From: Perca fluviatilis
Lineage: Eukaryota; Chordata; Actinopteri; Perciformes; Percidae
Assembly: GCF_010015445.1 (NCBI RefSeq)
Contig: NC_053126.1
Span: forward strand, 23,431,169 to 23,495,168
Direction of reading: 5' to 3'
DNA: 64,000 nt
Made by a program: the position numbers and the translations under genes
Shown: piece after piece, positions 1-10,955 of the stretch
Position numbering within the stretch: the first letter of the stretch is position 1
Layout: each line of letters opens with the position of its first letter
The notes under the pieces: model-generated
The model's database searches: none
Told to the model about the DNA's origin: nothing
The model's input: only the letters and a program-made list of their open reading frames with translations

Positions 1-450
1 TGAGTTACTTAAACAAACGATTGGGGAAATAAACGCCGCTTGTCCGCGAGTCTCATTGATAGAGCCTGCTGCTGGATTGCAGCTTTTATAGTTGATTTCT
101 CGCATAAAAAAGTTTCAGAAGTGAATTTTGTAATGGAATAGCCCGATAAACAATGAATAACTTTGCAGTGTCTGAAATATGAGAGTCTCCCATGTGTTTC
201 TATGTAGTTTGCTCAAACCAATCAGCACGTAGCTCATTCGGAATATTAATGAGCATACCATATTTGGAAGAAAAGCTCTTGTTCCAAATAGAGCCATATT
301 CACAGGGTAGTTAAGGGCCTAATAAAATAGCATTCGGGCAATTTTCAGCCCAACCAATGTTACATACCCTATTAGGAGACCTTAAGGAACAGTGTAAAAT
401 ACCCTATATAATCATTCTATCACCCCTTTAAAAATGTGCTTTGATATTAA
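1..450. other. Intergenic, no gene seen
   Basis: AT-rich sequence with short open frames only. I see no splice-flanked exon, RNA gene or recognisable repeat here. Confidence 0.5.
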
Positions 451-1477
451 TTTTCTATTTCATATAACAAAAAATAAAATCACTCAAATAGAAACGAAAA
501 AAGGCCTGTTTTTTCATATTCAGAGACCGGATGTTGTCATTTTAGCATGTGCTGACTTTGGAACATAGACTGTTAATATGAATATTTACAGTCAATGCTT
601 TGGAACCCTACTCTGATGATGCTTTAGCAGACTTTTATTTCAAAATTTCCCATTTATTTATTTCCCTCTCCCTGCCTCCCTCCGACTGTCTCTTAGTACC
701 GGCATTATGCAACATGACCCCACACAAATTGCAACATAAACTCTTTCAACTGATCTAGTCTCATAAAAGTCTTCTCTATAACATAAAAAGTCCTAAGAAA
801 TCCAAGTGGTGGAAAGTATTGAAAAATACAGAAATCAGTAATGCCAGTTTCCCATTGCAGCCTATGTTAAAGAGACACTACAGGTGAACAGGGAAAATAT
901 TTGAACTAACAGATATCTCCATTAAACTTCCCCAGTTGATTATTTACATGAAGACAATAATTTCTTGTATTACAAGTATTCTGAATGTGTATGTTTAATT
1001 ATGCAAATTAATGAGGCATTGTCTAATTAAATATGTACTAATTTGCATAAATAATGTTGTTTCAGTATTTTTCAACTTGGACTTGAACTTATATGTTATA
1101 CAGGAGACTTTTTATGAGTTATAAACATTTGTCAGATTTTCTGTTGCAATTTGTGGGAGATTCACTCCTTTTTTCTCACAAAATGCTTGTATTATCTTTT
1201 TATATGTATTTTTTCAGAGCATTTCTTGCAGAAAATCCTCTTGCACCCCCACTTGCCTGTGATATGCGCACAGAGATTTCTGCACATGACAGGCCTTTTT
1301 TTGCCATATCTAAAATCACATCAGAGTAGGAATCCAAAGTCATTTTAGCCTGTGCTGAAAGCAACACTGGTACACTGGCACTGTTGCCTTGGAAATGCAA
1401 CATCCGGTCTCAGAATGCAGAAAAAAACATTTCTGTTTTCTAGTAATTCTATATTTTGTTATACGAAATAGAAAATT
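451..1477. repeat. Inverted repeat pair with arms of about 85 bp
   Basis: The left arm (about 451-537) and the right arm (about 1397-1477) are reverse complements with mismatches. Both hold the words TTTTCTATTTC, TATAACAAAA and GAGACCGGATGTTG in the same order when one arm is flipped. The spacer is about 860 bp. This could be the ends of an old DNA transposon or an inverted duplication. No transposase or target duplication was identified. Confidence 0.6.
1001..1048. promoter_or_regulatory. Facing pair of octamer (POU) motifs
   Basis: ATGCAAAT at 1001-1008 and its exact reverse complement ATTTGCAT at 1041-1048 sit 32 bp apart in a stretch rich in TAAT cores (TTAATGAG, CTAATTAA). The octamer is the classic binding word of POU-domain factors and TAAT that of homeodomain factors. 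That the stretch is an enhancer is inference only. Confidence 0.3.
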
Positions 1478-1479
1478 AT

Positions 1480-4070
1480 AAATTTCTCTCATCCCCTTTT
1501 GACCATGAAAAGGAAAAAACGCCTTGTATTTCAAATTTCAAATTTTGTATTTTAAAACAGAAATCAAACCATTCCTTTTTTGTTTTTTAATACCTGTTTA
1601 TGAAATGAAAATTGAATGACCAAAAGATACACTGACCCTGCCGCATCAGTAAGAACATGTTTCTAATGCAAATCCTTTAGAGGCATTTGGTCATAAATCA
1701 AAGTATTGGAGGAATTAGAAGTTTAAAAAGTCAGTTATTAAAACACACCCTGAGGGTATATATATAATATAAGTCACACTGAAGAAAAAGCTAAGATTAC
1801 AGACTTGAAAGAATGAAACTTAAAGAGAGGAGTGCTTCTCAGTCACAGTTACACAACAGAACGGAACACCATTCATGTTCTTTTGACCCAGTGTCCATTA
1901 CTGGGACAAAGGGGAATATTTAGTTGAGTCTGAAGTTGCCTGCAGGTCAGAGGGCTCTGAGAGGAGGGTGGTGAATGTGATCCTTGGTCTCCGTTGTGTC
2001 TTCAGACTGTTTGAGTTACTGCCAAGACGTTCCATGAGGTCAGCAGGGAGGTGCCGTTACAGCACCAGGAGACAGCTGAGGGAAGCTCCTGCTGCGCTGC
2101 TTGGAACCCCAAAGCTCCATCACAAACTTTCAGCTGCAGGCGGATTAGAAATCCGACTCAGAAGTACACGAAATTTGCCTCGGTGGTTGGTGCACACATA
2201 AACATATTAAACATTAATATGAAATAAACAAACCATAAATACAAGAAACAACATATAACTGTTTAACATTAAGAAAAAAAGAGGCTGAATGGTCAACAAA
2301 CTAAAATGTATATAACATATATATCTTAACCAAAATTTGCTTTTTACTTTAATGGAATGCCATAAAAGGACTCAGCCAGGGCTGAAGGGTATCTTTGAAT
2401 ATTTTAGAGTATCTGTTATTAGTTTTTATTATTATTCTATATGATCACATCTGTGAAGAAAGACCCAGGTGGACAGATACCAGACTTTCCCTTTAACATA
2501 CAATGTCGATGGCATCAAGCCCCTCATCAAAATATAACTAGGAATTAGGTGTCTGCCAAACTACCAAATCAGTTCAACTTTCCTTCTCTATCAAAAACAC
2601 CCCCCCGAGTCTGATGACGACGTGCACTGAGTGACTTCATCTCACGCAGAAGAAGAAGACTGGAGGAGGGTGGGGTCTCAGCAGCGGGTGACGGACGGGC
2701 CGAGGATCTTGCAGATCTGATAAAGGCCCAAAGAGAGCCCTTTCCTTCCTGAGTGGTGGACTGTTTGTGTTAGAGCGTTGTGCGTCTCTTCTTCTGGGTG
2801 TGGGAACCTGCTCCTCCCAGAGTTCATGGTTTCCTCTCATCAAGGACCGGCCACCAGCTGCATGTGCTTCATTCAGAGGATTGCACAGGCCTTTAAAACC
2901 CCATATCTACTGTACCTTCATTTCCTCTTTTTTATGTTTGCTTTATCATACTGATACATGTAACAATTTCATATTGTATTATTGGTTTGGATTTTTGACT
3001 TTGTATGCCATGCATCAATTAAGCTGCGTAGAAATAGTTTTGGAGAGAGAAAAAAAGGGAATAAAAATAAAGTATTTGTCTCATAAAGAGAGATAATGCA
3101 ACACCAGTGTTTCAGTGGGACTGATAGGGTTAATAATCAGTCCATATCTGATGTAATTTGGCACTTTTTACAGATGTAAACAGCTGTCTCTGAGACACAT
3201 CTGCCTTCCTATCAACACACAGCATTCAAGTAACTTTAAAACTGAATAGGAAAGACTCCTACTGGTACATTCTCAGAACATGAAGAACAAGAAAACCAAA
3301 CAAAAGTCTACAAACTCAACATGAATACATTCACATTTTAATTCAGTTTAGATTCTTCATTCAGTGCAAAGGATTCTCTTTGCCCTCATAAGTTCCAGAA
3401 GAATATATTTCCCTGATTGATGACAGGAGTTGTGTGTTTTCTTCCAGCTTTGTTTCGGTTTAAATGTCTGCAGCCCACATTCACACCCAGTTTAAATCAG
3501 CAGGGAGCTGTTAAACTGACTCCTCGCCATTGTCTCATGTACGTCATCACAACAGCTTGTATGCTCCTTCCCAGGCAGCGCTCAGAGGAATGTCCACAGC
3601 ACCCCAAGATCTCGTCAAAACGCACCTCCCCCACCGGGGCTCACAGTGCAATGGTTACACTCACTCAGGAGGATAAAGGGGGGCTGTGGGGTCTGGTTCT
3701 CTTATTGACCAGAGTGGTGACCTGCTGCTTTATGGGGCCCACAACAGTTAGAAATGATGGAGAAAGCGGAACAGAACATGAGCTATGTTCACACTGTCAC
3801 TCAGTTTCTGATAAATCAGGCACAGCAGTGGTCTCAGCATGTGTTTGGTAGGTTTACAGTCTTCATTTTGTGTGATATTATAATGTTAACATTTGCTGAA
3901 CGCTAAACACGAAATACAGCTACAGCTGAGGGAAATTAGGTTTTTCAGGACAAAGTTAAACTGTGACCTGATAATACACTAGAGGAAAAGTCAGGAAATT
4001 ACCAAAGTTATTACAATGTTTTCTAAAGGGGAACATGAACATACAGTATGTCCCACTCTTTTTTTATGGC
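1480..4070. other. Intergenic, no gene seen
   Basis: Mostly AT-rich. GC-richer patches lie near 1930-2200, 2630-2900 and 3400-3850, each with short open frames (up to 144 codons at 3417-3851) that have no recognisable domain and no clear splice context. No family could be assigned. Confidence 0.4.
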
Positions 4071-4072
4071 AA

Positions 4073-4170
4073 CCCATCCAATAGTTGTTGAGATATTTCA
4101 GTCTTGATCACAGTAGTGGAGCAACAGACTGACATTGAGCCCATAGAGCCACGCCACGAGCTGGCTAATG
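4073..4170 (-). repeat. Fragment of a dispersed fish repeat
   Basis: The word CCATCCAATAGTTGTTGAGA is the reverse complement of the core of the repeat at 10477-10690 (AACAACTATTGGATGGATG). The following bases, including GACTGACATTGAGCCCATAG, resemble a high-copy teleost repeat I know by pattern. It is a short, truncated copy. Confidence 0.55.
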
Positions 4171-4444
4171 AAGAGAAAAAGAAAGGAAAAAAAATGGAAT
4201 AGACAAGGAAAATACACTTTCAGTGCCATTACAGTGCAAAAATAGGTTGTCCCCAAATAAAAAAAAAAAAAGGATGTAAAAGTGGAGGAGAGAAGGTTAA
4301 TAATTTGAGGACACAGAACAATATGAAATATTTTAGTTCTGGATAGAACGTGGCTAAAGTTGAGATGCATTCAAGAACAGCAGGTAGTTGGTTCCATCAA
4401 GTGTGCACCCATGCATGGATTACTGAACGGAGGAGCAACGTACT

Positions 4445-4545
4445 GGCCACAAAGAGATTCAAAGTGACCACAAAGAAAAGGACGACAAAAAGACAAAAAA
4501 TGGTGGGGCATTTTGCATGTCTGTGTCCAGGGGCCCATTGACTAA
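4445..4545 (+). repeat. Fragment of an A-rich dispersed repeat
   Basis: Degenerate tandem units of the type CAAAGAGA..CAAAGTGACC..CAAAAAGAC are followed by GCATGTCTGTGTCCAGGG and GCCCATTG. This block-plus-tail pattern recurs in many fish genomes. Class unknown. Confidence 0.4.
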
Positions 4546-5624
4546 TCCATCCATTTGTGCAGCAGAGAATAATGCAGCTTCACCATGTTTGTTCTTCTGG
4601 CTCGAGTTACTGTACTACAAGCTGACTGCTTCCTGCAATGAAAACCCAGAAATTTGTATTTAGAAAATACAATTGAGCACAAGAAATAACCCAAATTTTT
4701 GTGGCAGCGTTGATGCCACAACGGACCGAATGGCTTCGCTCGCATCTTTCTAGCGCACATCCTCAACATCATCGTTCTCAGCCACTCCCTCTGTTTACTG
4801 ATTGGACCGCCAAATATTTGGCCAGAGAAAACCCAACAATATACCCAGACAGAGTAGTGAAGGAAAATGAAAATTGAGCAGAAGTACGTAGGAGGGCGCA
4901 GCCAGGCTAGAGGTTTATGGCCAGGGAACGTTTCAGCTCCACAAAGTAGCTCAGCTGTTCAGATAAAAAGGAAACCAAGAGCTGTGAAGAAGCTACTTCC
5001 CATGACATTATTGTGTTTGTTAAATGACCTCGGTGGGCACGTCAGACACACATCATTTCCTCCCTGAGCCATTCAAATGATTTACTTTATTTACAGATGG
5101 AGGGGAAACCAAGATTGCCCTTGAAACACAAAATAAGATACAGAAAAGACTGCACGACTCACTTATCCAAGACTAAAGGGTACATATTCTTAAATATCCA
5201 ATGACATCAGATGCTGTGGCTCTCCTGCCTCCCTTCCTGTCTTTTATAATCTGCCTGATCATGAGGAAAACTGTAGCCACAGTCAACAGTAAACATTTAC
5301 TAAAAGAAAAAAACTACAGAAGGAAAATGATAAGAGCACAGGTCGAGAAAGGAGTTTAGAAAATGCACAAGCCAATTTACAATTATTTTGGTTTCTCAAT
5401 TAATCAAAGACTTGTTTGATTTATAAAATGTCAGAATAAAGTGACAGTGACAGTCGCCTAAAACTGTCTTGCTATCCAAGCTAGCTAGCCAGCTATAGCT
5501 GGTAACTTAGCGTTTAGCTTAGCGCTCCTCCACAGCTCCATCCTTTCACCTCTGGCTCCAAAAGATGATGGTGGTGGCCAAAATGCCAAACTCAAGGTTT
5601 CACAATGGTTGTCCACAAACCAGT
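4546..5624. other. Intergenic, no gene seen
   Basis: No exon, RNA gene or clear repeat is recognised. A short palindromic run of AGCTAGC-type words lies near 5478-5500. Confidence 0.4.
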
Positions 5625-5673
5625 GGGTGACGCCAACACATTCTCACTCTCCCGTCGCGTAAAATACGGACGC

Positions 5674-5806
5674 TTGGTCATGTGTCTTTGGCTTGGTCAT
5701 GTGTCTTTGGCTTGGTCATGTGTCTTTGGCTTGGTCATGTGTCTTTGGCTTGGTCATGTGTCTTTGGCTTGGTCATGTGTCTTTGGCTTGGTCATGTGTC
5801 TTTGGC
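5674..5806 (+). repeat. 19-bp minisatellite, 7 units
   Basis: The unit TTGGTCATGTGTCTTTGGC is repeated seven times end to end (133 bp) with no visible change between units. The array creates an artefactual repetitive open frame on each strand. Confidence 0.95.
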
Positions 5807-6046
5807 GTTTTTTATTCACGCTAAAAGTCTCCTTTAGCGTCGGGACTGTTGACGTCACTTTTGACGCTCTGGGTCGGTATGTACTGACTGACGCACGGCA
5901 CGAGGACGGGACACAAACCCCGGTCTCCTGGGTCAAAGTCCTGTGTTGTTTGACCCATCCACCACCCCAACCAACGTCCCTACGCGGTATTTCGGTCTTT
6001 CATACTACTTGCTTCCGTCACTCTTGATACTATGTCATCTTACAGT

Positions 6047-6126
6047 GCTGCAGTCGCGCCGACTGCAGTCGTGCCGCGCCGCAGTCGCGCCGCAGTCGCG
6101 CCACAGTCGCGCCGCAGTCGCGCTGC
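6047..6126 (+). repeat. GC-rich 11-bp minisatellite
   Basis: Units of the form GCGCCGCAGTC repeat imperfectly (variants GCGCCACAGTC and GCGCCGACTGCAGTC). The array is CpG-dense compared with its surroundings and lies inside the inverted-repeat element. Confidence 0.85.
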
Positions 6127-6231
6127 TGCTCTGCCCGGTGCGTTCCATATATATGCTGAAGGATGCTTTTTGCGTCGGATCTGACGCTGTATTTTACGAG
6201 ATGGGAGTGAGGACGGGTTGGTGACGTCAAC

Positions 6232-6745
6232 TTCTTTTATTCAGTCTATCTATGGATAAGAAGCGTGGTTGAGGAGCAGCGACACCTGTACGTTGTTGCC
6301 CTACTGTCCTTCACACAGTGGCTGAACATTGCACAATATTTCTGGAGCATATGGAACGTCTGGGGGAGGCATCGATAGGAAGCATGTCCTGATCAGAGCT
6401 TCTCTGAGATCTGGCAGTGACTAGTTTTATACGAGGACATACTGTACTGGATTGTTCTCATGGCTGCATGTGATGTTCATTACTGTTTCAGTAGTGGACG
6501 AGGGAGATTAAAGAAGTTCATGCTGGAACTGACTTGTATCTGAAGACATTGCCTATATTGCGGACAGGCTTTCCTGATTTTACATGAGTTCCTTTAAACT
6601 GTCTTGTATTTTCTTTAAAAAAAAATCTTTTCGATTGGTTTTTAGACACAAAATGTATTTTTTTTTTGCTGCCTTTGTGAAGCTCTTTGTAACATGAATT
6701 TTTGAAAATTGCTCTATAAATAAAGATTATTGTTATAATGGCACA
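6232..6745 (+). pseudogene. Possible Harbinger-type nuclease scrap and 3' tail
   Basis: The reading frame through 6365-6400 gives GGIDRKHVLIRA. This resembles the GxIDGKHV motif around the first catalytic aspartate of PIF/Harbinger (HARBI1-like) nucleases, with Gly replaced by Arg. The frame is not open for long on either side. The block ends near 6680-6740 with GAAGCTCTTTGTAACATG and CTATAAATAAAG, like the 3' tail of many fish retroelements. Both assignments rest on short motifs. Confidence 0.3.
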
Positions 6746-7545
6746 GTCATCTTCCTTTGGAACTTGAAACCACTCATTTTAACATTATATGTGACCACTG
6801 AACATTAAACAGTTTTCAACTGTTTAACGTTCTCTCGTCAGACATTAATAGTTGAGAAATGTCAGCAAAGCAGGAGCAAATCTTTCTTTAACTAATTTAG
6901 ATTAGAACAAAAAGGCTTTTTAGTTATTCACAGATGCCTCTCAGCCATCTGCAGTCTCTTATCACTCTTGTACAGTGGGAGGACACATAAGTCCTGTATG
7001 CAATTTCCCCATTTTGCCACGCATGTGAAGTTGGTACTAATCACAGTCCCGGAGAAAAGCCAAACCTGCCTTTAAATTAAAAAAAATAAAAAACACACAT
7101 ATGGACATAATCATTCTTGTTGTATGATGGGATTGACATCATGGGAGTTAACTTTGTGTTTTGTTCTGTTGGGTACTTCATCCTCCTCAGCTGTTGACCA
7201 CAAACTTGAAATCATAGGATTCAGATGTGGTGTAGCACTGAATAAAATGGTTGGATGATGTCCAACAGCTTTTATATACAAAAATCTATCTTTCTGTGTT
7301 CTCTCCCTCTTGCTTAAAACAAATCATGTTTATACTTGATGTGACATTTTAGTGCTGAAAACTGTCATCTGTAAATCAGAGATGGGTCAAATGTGCTTCT
7401 AGGTGGCTTTATACACCTTTCTACATCCCTGCTCTCAAGGAGAAAAATAAAAAGGACAATTATCAACAGTTTAACACTACTGGGTTTAATTAGGAAGTAG
7501 TCTATATTGATGACATTTCACTTCTGCAAGGCAAGGCAAGGGGCC
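6746..7545. other. Intergenic, no gene seen
   Basis: AT-rich sequence without a recognised exon, RNA gene or repeat. Confidence 0.4.
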
Positions 7546-7582
7546 AGATTTGGCCCACTGGCCTTGAGTTTGACACATGTTT
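7546..7582 (-). mobile_element. hAT-type terminal fragment
   Basis: GGCCAGATTTGGCCCACTGG followed by CCTTGAGTTTGACAC is the inner part of the terminal repeat of a common vertebrate hAT family whose ends read CAGGGGTGTCAAACTCAAGG. Only one end is seen. Confidence 0.45.
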
Positions 7583-7690
7583 AAAGAAATGCCAATAAAC
7601 CAGAGCACGTTTTTCTCCCATCCCGGAATGCTGTGTGGACTAGACCAGACCCTCCTCCGCAGCACTGTGGAGGAGGGTCTGGCAATTAGG
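7583..7690 (-). repeat. Truncated copy of the repeat at 26452-26872
   Basis: This stretch matches 26758-26866 almost base for base (TTAAAGAAATGCCAATAAAC, CAGAGCACGTTTTTCTCCCA, GGAATGCTGTGT). Both contain a hairpin made by CCAGACCCT..CTCCGCAGC..AGGGTCTGG. The copy here lacks the rest of the element. Confidence 0.85.
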
Positions 7691-9698
7691 AAGTCAAGAA
7701 ACAATAGGAAAGGGACAAGAAAGTAAAAAGATTAAAAGCACCTACACCAAGTCTAAGCAGTTTATGAGCACAATGATCATGGGTGTGATTCTCAGCAACT
7801 TTAATAACGAGTAGAATTCACTGAAATGATATCAGACAGCAGAATCTGTGATGTTTTTACAATTAAATGTCCATTTTCTTGCTTTCTGTGTAGTCAGTAA
7901 AGAGTGAATATATATATACCTCAGCCATTTAGTTTGTCAGTAAAATCCCTGCTAAAACAATGAAGGCACTTTTTTTAAATGGATAAATTAAAGCCAGTAT
8001 TGAACAGATGGAAAGTTGTGTTCCAGCTGCAAAAATTACAGTTGCACATACAATTTTAAAGCTGCATTAATTTATTTCTTTGGCCAGTTTGTAGAAAAAT
8101 AAGTTAACATACCAGCAACTTTCCAGCTTGTTTAGATAATACTCTAGAAGATTTTCATTTAAATAAACGTCTGTTAAGTCACTATCTATCACTGAATGAG
8201 CTAACATATTGGTGACTGAGCCTATGGCCCACTGATGAAAGTCCTTGCATTTGCAGTATCGGGAACTGGGTTTCTGTGGCGACGTTCCTGGGTAAAACCA
8301 CAAGCGGCGTAGTTATTGATGCGTTTTCCATCACCCAGCAATGATTGGTCCGCCAGAGAGGGTAGGCGGAGCTTTTGTGTTAAGCGGCGGACAGTTTTTT
8401 TTCCGGTGTGTGCTATCATTGTGAGAAAACTGTTTATGGCCGAACTAAAAAAGAATATAAGCGATGACTACAGAGGACGAAACTTCAAAAACAGGTGCAA
8501 AGCCAAAGAAAAAGAAACAAATTCAACGATCTGAAGAAGGCAGACAGCCGACACTGTTTGAATCTCTGGGAAGTGAGAGCCAAAAATACACCTGCAATTA
8601 CTGCTTATCACCATAGTTGCCGCCAAAGAAACAAAGAACTTCAAATTGTAACATTAAAGCTTAAAGTTTTAGCATATAACTGTGTATTGACACATCCAGC
8701 AGACAAAGAGAAACATTGTCCAGTACCTACTCTCTATTTAGCTCTGCTTTGGTCTCCACCAACTCCTGAGTAAAACATCTAGCTCTTTAGTTGTTAGCTG
8801 TTCCACTTTCTTCACCTTTGTCTGAATACAAAAAAAACAGCAGCCTGCTGCTGCTGGAGACGAAGTGGATGAAAACACTGAGATTGAACCAGAACAGTAA
8901 TTGTGCTGTGAAACTAAAACGATTTGAAATGCTACAGAGAGACTACTGACTAGTTATTGGTGAGGTAATGATTTAGTCTTGTTTTCAGTAGCCGTTAGGT
9001 CAGTTCATGTTATGTTTTCCAGTTGTCCTCAACAATTACTGTTTAAGTAAGTGAAATAAATAGACCTAAAGATGATTATTTACTTATTTTCTTCATTTTA
9101 GGAAACAAAGGGTATTATGTCTGGTATGTAAGCCTTGTGGTTTTTGTAAGAGTTCATGTGAAGCTTTGAAGGAGAATGTTTTATTGTGGTGTTGTATTGG
9201 AGATAATACCGTAGCCCTGTTGAAGTGGGATTTACTGTAAAAATGGGCGGAACTGGTCAGGAAGAGCTTTCTCTTTATTATGTGGTGGAATAAGGGCGAA
9301 CCGAGCCGGCAGCACCTCTGGGACTTAGGACAGCCAACACTTCAGACACTCCAAGAACCACTGGCAGCACATGAAAGAATCAAAGAGAGAGCATATCGTG
9401 CAGAGTCAGTGACCGCCACTGTCACACTGTAAAACACTACTGGCTCTTATTATGTTGAATGGAGCGGTTTTGCTCTCTTACATGAATGCCTTGTGGCAAA
9501 AAAAAGTTTCATAAAGCCATCATAAGCCTTGAACAAGAAGATGGTATTATCAGACGGACAACGATCCACAATGGACTGAAGGTTTCTTAGACACCTGAGT
9601 TTTCTTTGTCTAGTTGCCTCAGGCATCAGTATGTTTTAAACAAGCTAGGTTGCTAGCAGCATGACTCTAGCGATGATTATGTTGGTCCAGGCTAAATT
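7691..9698. other. Intergenic, no gene seen
   Basis: 8220-8420 is GC-richer and looks repeat-like (GATTGGTCCGCCAGAGAGGG), but no family could be named. 9240-9440 is another GC-richer patch with no clear frame. No gene is supported. Confidence 0.35.
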
Positions 9699-9880
9699 AA
9701 TAACCATTGGATGGATTGTCTTGATATTTGGCACAAAGCTCCATGTCCCCCCTCAGGGTGAATGCAATCAATCTCCTAAATTTTATAGCTAAATTTTAAA
9801 CCTGATAAACTAATGACATTTCCACAAGCCTCAGCTGTGCTTTGTGTTAAGTGCTAATTAGCAAATGTTAGCATGTTTGT
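9699..9880 (+). repeat. Dispersed fish repeat, fragment A
   Basis: It starts with GGATGGATTGTCTTGATATT and runs through CTCAGGGTGAATGCAATCA, AACTAATGACATTTCC and GTGCTAATTAGCAAATGTTA. This order of words is typical of a very common percomorph interspersed repeat. It is truncated at both ends. Confidence 0.6.
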
Positions 9881-10218
9881 TGCCTAAATCTTACAGTATA
9901 AATATTTCTTCTGCTGCAACCTCAATTCAAGTACGTTTGCATTCGGCACTGTGGATTGTTTGTCGTGTTTTTGTTTTTTTAGCAGACTTTCTAGAATAAT
10001 AAATGTATAAGGTGTTATTAAATGGCTATAGGTTTAACATAGGATCATATTTATTAATTCCCATAGTCGGAATTCAGGTGTTGCAGTAGCACGCAATGAC
10101 AGAAATAAGTACAGAAAGTAAAACCCAAATAATTGCAAACATGCAAGGCAAGTCTTATTAGTTAAATTATTCAGGATGACTTTCTTAATGGCATCAATCA
10201 TATTCCCCACATTATCTG

Positions 10219-10509
10219 ATGCTATGGTTCATAACAAAGAAAGTGATCATGGAGCAGGCACACCTCTCTGGGCAGGAAGGAGTTGAACTGGTGCGTGAGA
10301 AGAGTTTCAAACACACAGTTTGGCTCACCTTTCTCCCCAGCTCGGAGTTTGACTTCCTTCCAGTGGGCCGTGTCCCGTCCATCAGCAGAGACACCCACAA
10401 CTGCACAGCTGTTGTTCAGACCTCAGAGCAGATCCACAGCCCGATGTTTTGTCACCAGTCCAGCAATTTGGACCGGAGTGAAATATCTCAACAACTATTG
10501 GATGGATGA
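10219..10509 (+). other. Short open frame, function unknown
   Basis: A 96-codon frame opens at an ATG in a GC-balanced patch and reads partly like protein. It has no recognised domain and runs into the dispersed repeat at 10477. A second frame overlaps it. Treat as probably non-coding. Confidence 0.12.
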
Positions 10510-10690
10510 TTACACATTTTTTGCAGACATTCATGGCCCCCAGAGTAATCGTTACGACTTTGGCGACTTTTCCTCTAGCTCCAAGAGAAAGTTCCCACTT
10601 GTGGTTTTGAGTGAAATGTCTATATTTACATTTGGTATAAACATTCATGTTCCCCTGGGTACGAATTGTAATAACACCGAAGTGCAAAGA
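10477..10690 (+). repeat. Dispersed fish repeat, fragment B
   Basis: It contains GAAATATCTCAACAACTATT and GGATGGATGATTACA, followed by CATTCATGGCCCCCAGAGTA, CTAGCTCCAAGAG and CATTCATGTTCCCCTGGG. It is the same family as 9699-9880 and 4073-4170, the latter on the opposite strand. Confidence 0.55.
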
Positions 10691-10744
10691 GTAACAACTC
10701 CACCAGATTAGTCATTTCACACGTTTGCCACAACAAACTGACAT

Positions 10745-10955
10745 TCAAAGCTTTAGTGCGTAACTTTTTGATGTTAAAAAACGTCTGTTACATTCCATTA
10801 CAGCCATTGCCAAATGAGTTGCCTCAAAGCTAATTAAGATTATCAACTCCACACAACTCTCTCTGGATTTCTCAGTATGGCTATGTTCAGAAGATTGTGT
10901 CGTCCAGTGACTTTCCCGCGCTTTGTAATTACTTAGAATTCCTCATGGGGGAGAC
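10745..10955 (+). mobile_element. MITE copy, internally deleted
   Basis: The sequence matches 63658-64000 from CAAAGCTTTAGTGCGTAACTT through CTCAGTATGGCTATGTTCAG to TTAGAATTCCTCATGGGG. The copy here is shorter because about 150 bp are missing between those last two blocks. It is a non-autonomous repeat; see 63662-64000. Confidence 0.75.

Larger units (their letters stand above)
5625..6231. mobile_element. Inverted-repeat element carrying two minisatellites
   Basis: The left end (about 5625-5672) and the right end (about 6185-6231) match when one is flipped. Shared blocks in order are GTGACG or GACGTCACC, CTCACTC and CGTAAAATAC. The roughly 45-bp imperfect ends enclose about 600 bp of unusually GC-rich DNA holding a 19-bp and an 11-bp tandem array. 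There is no coding capacity for a transposase. The best reading is a non-autonomous DNA element. Superfamily and target duplication are unresolved. Confidence 0.55.

Noticed and set aside
3417..3851. 144-codon plus-strand frame
   Set aside because: No recognised domain, no coding-like composition, and no convincing splice sites or neighbours.
5605..6027. 140-codon frame with a perfect peptide repeat
   Set aside because: The repeat is the 19-bp minisatellite read in three frames in turn; flanking residues show no family.
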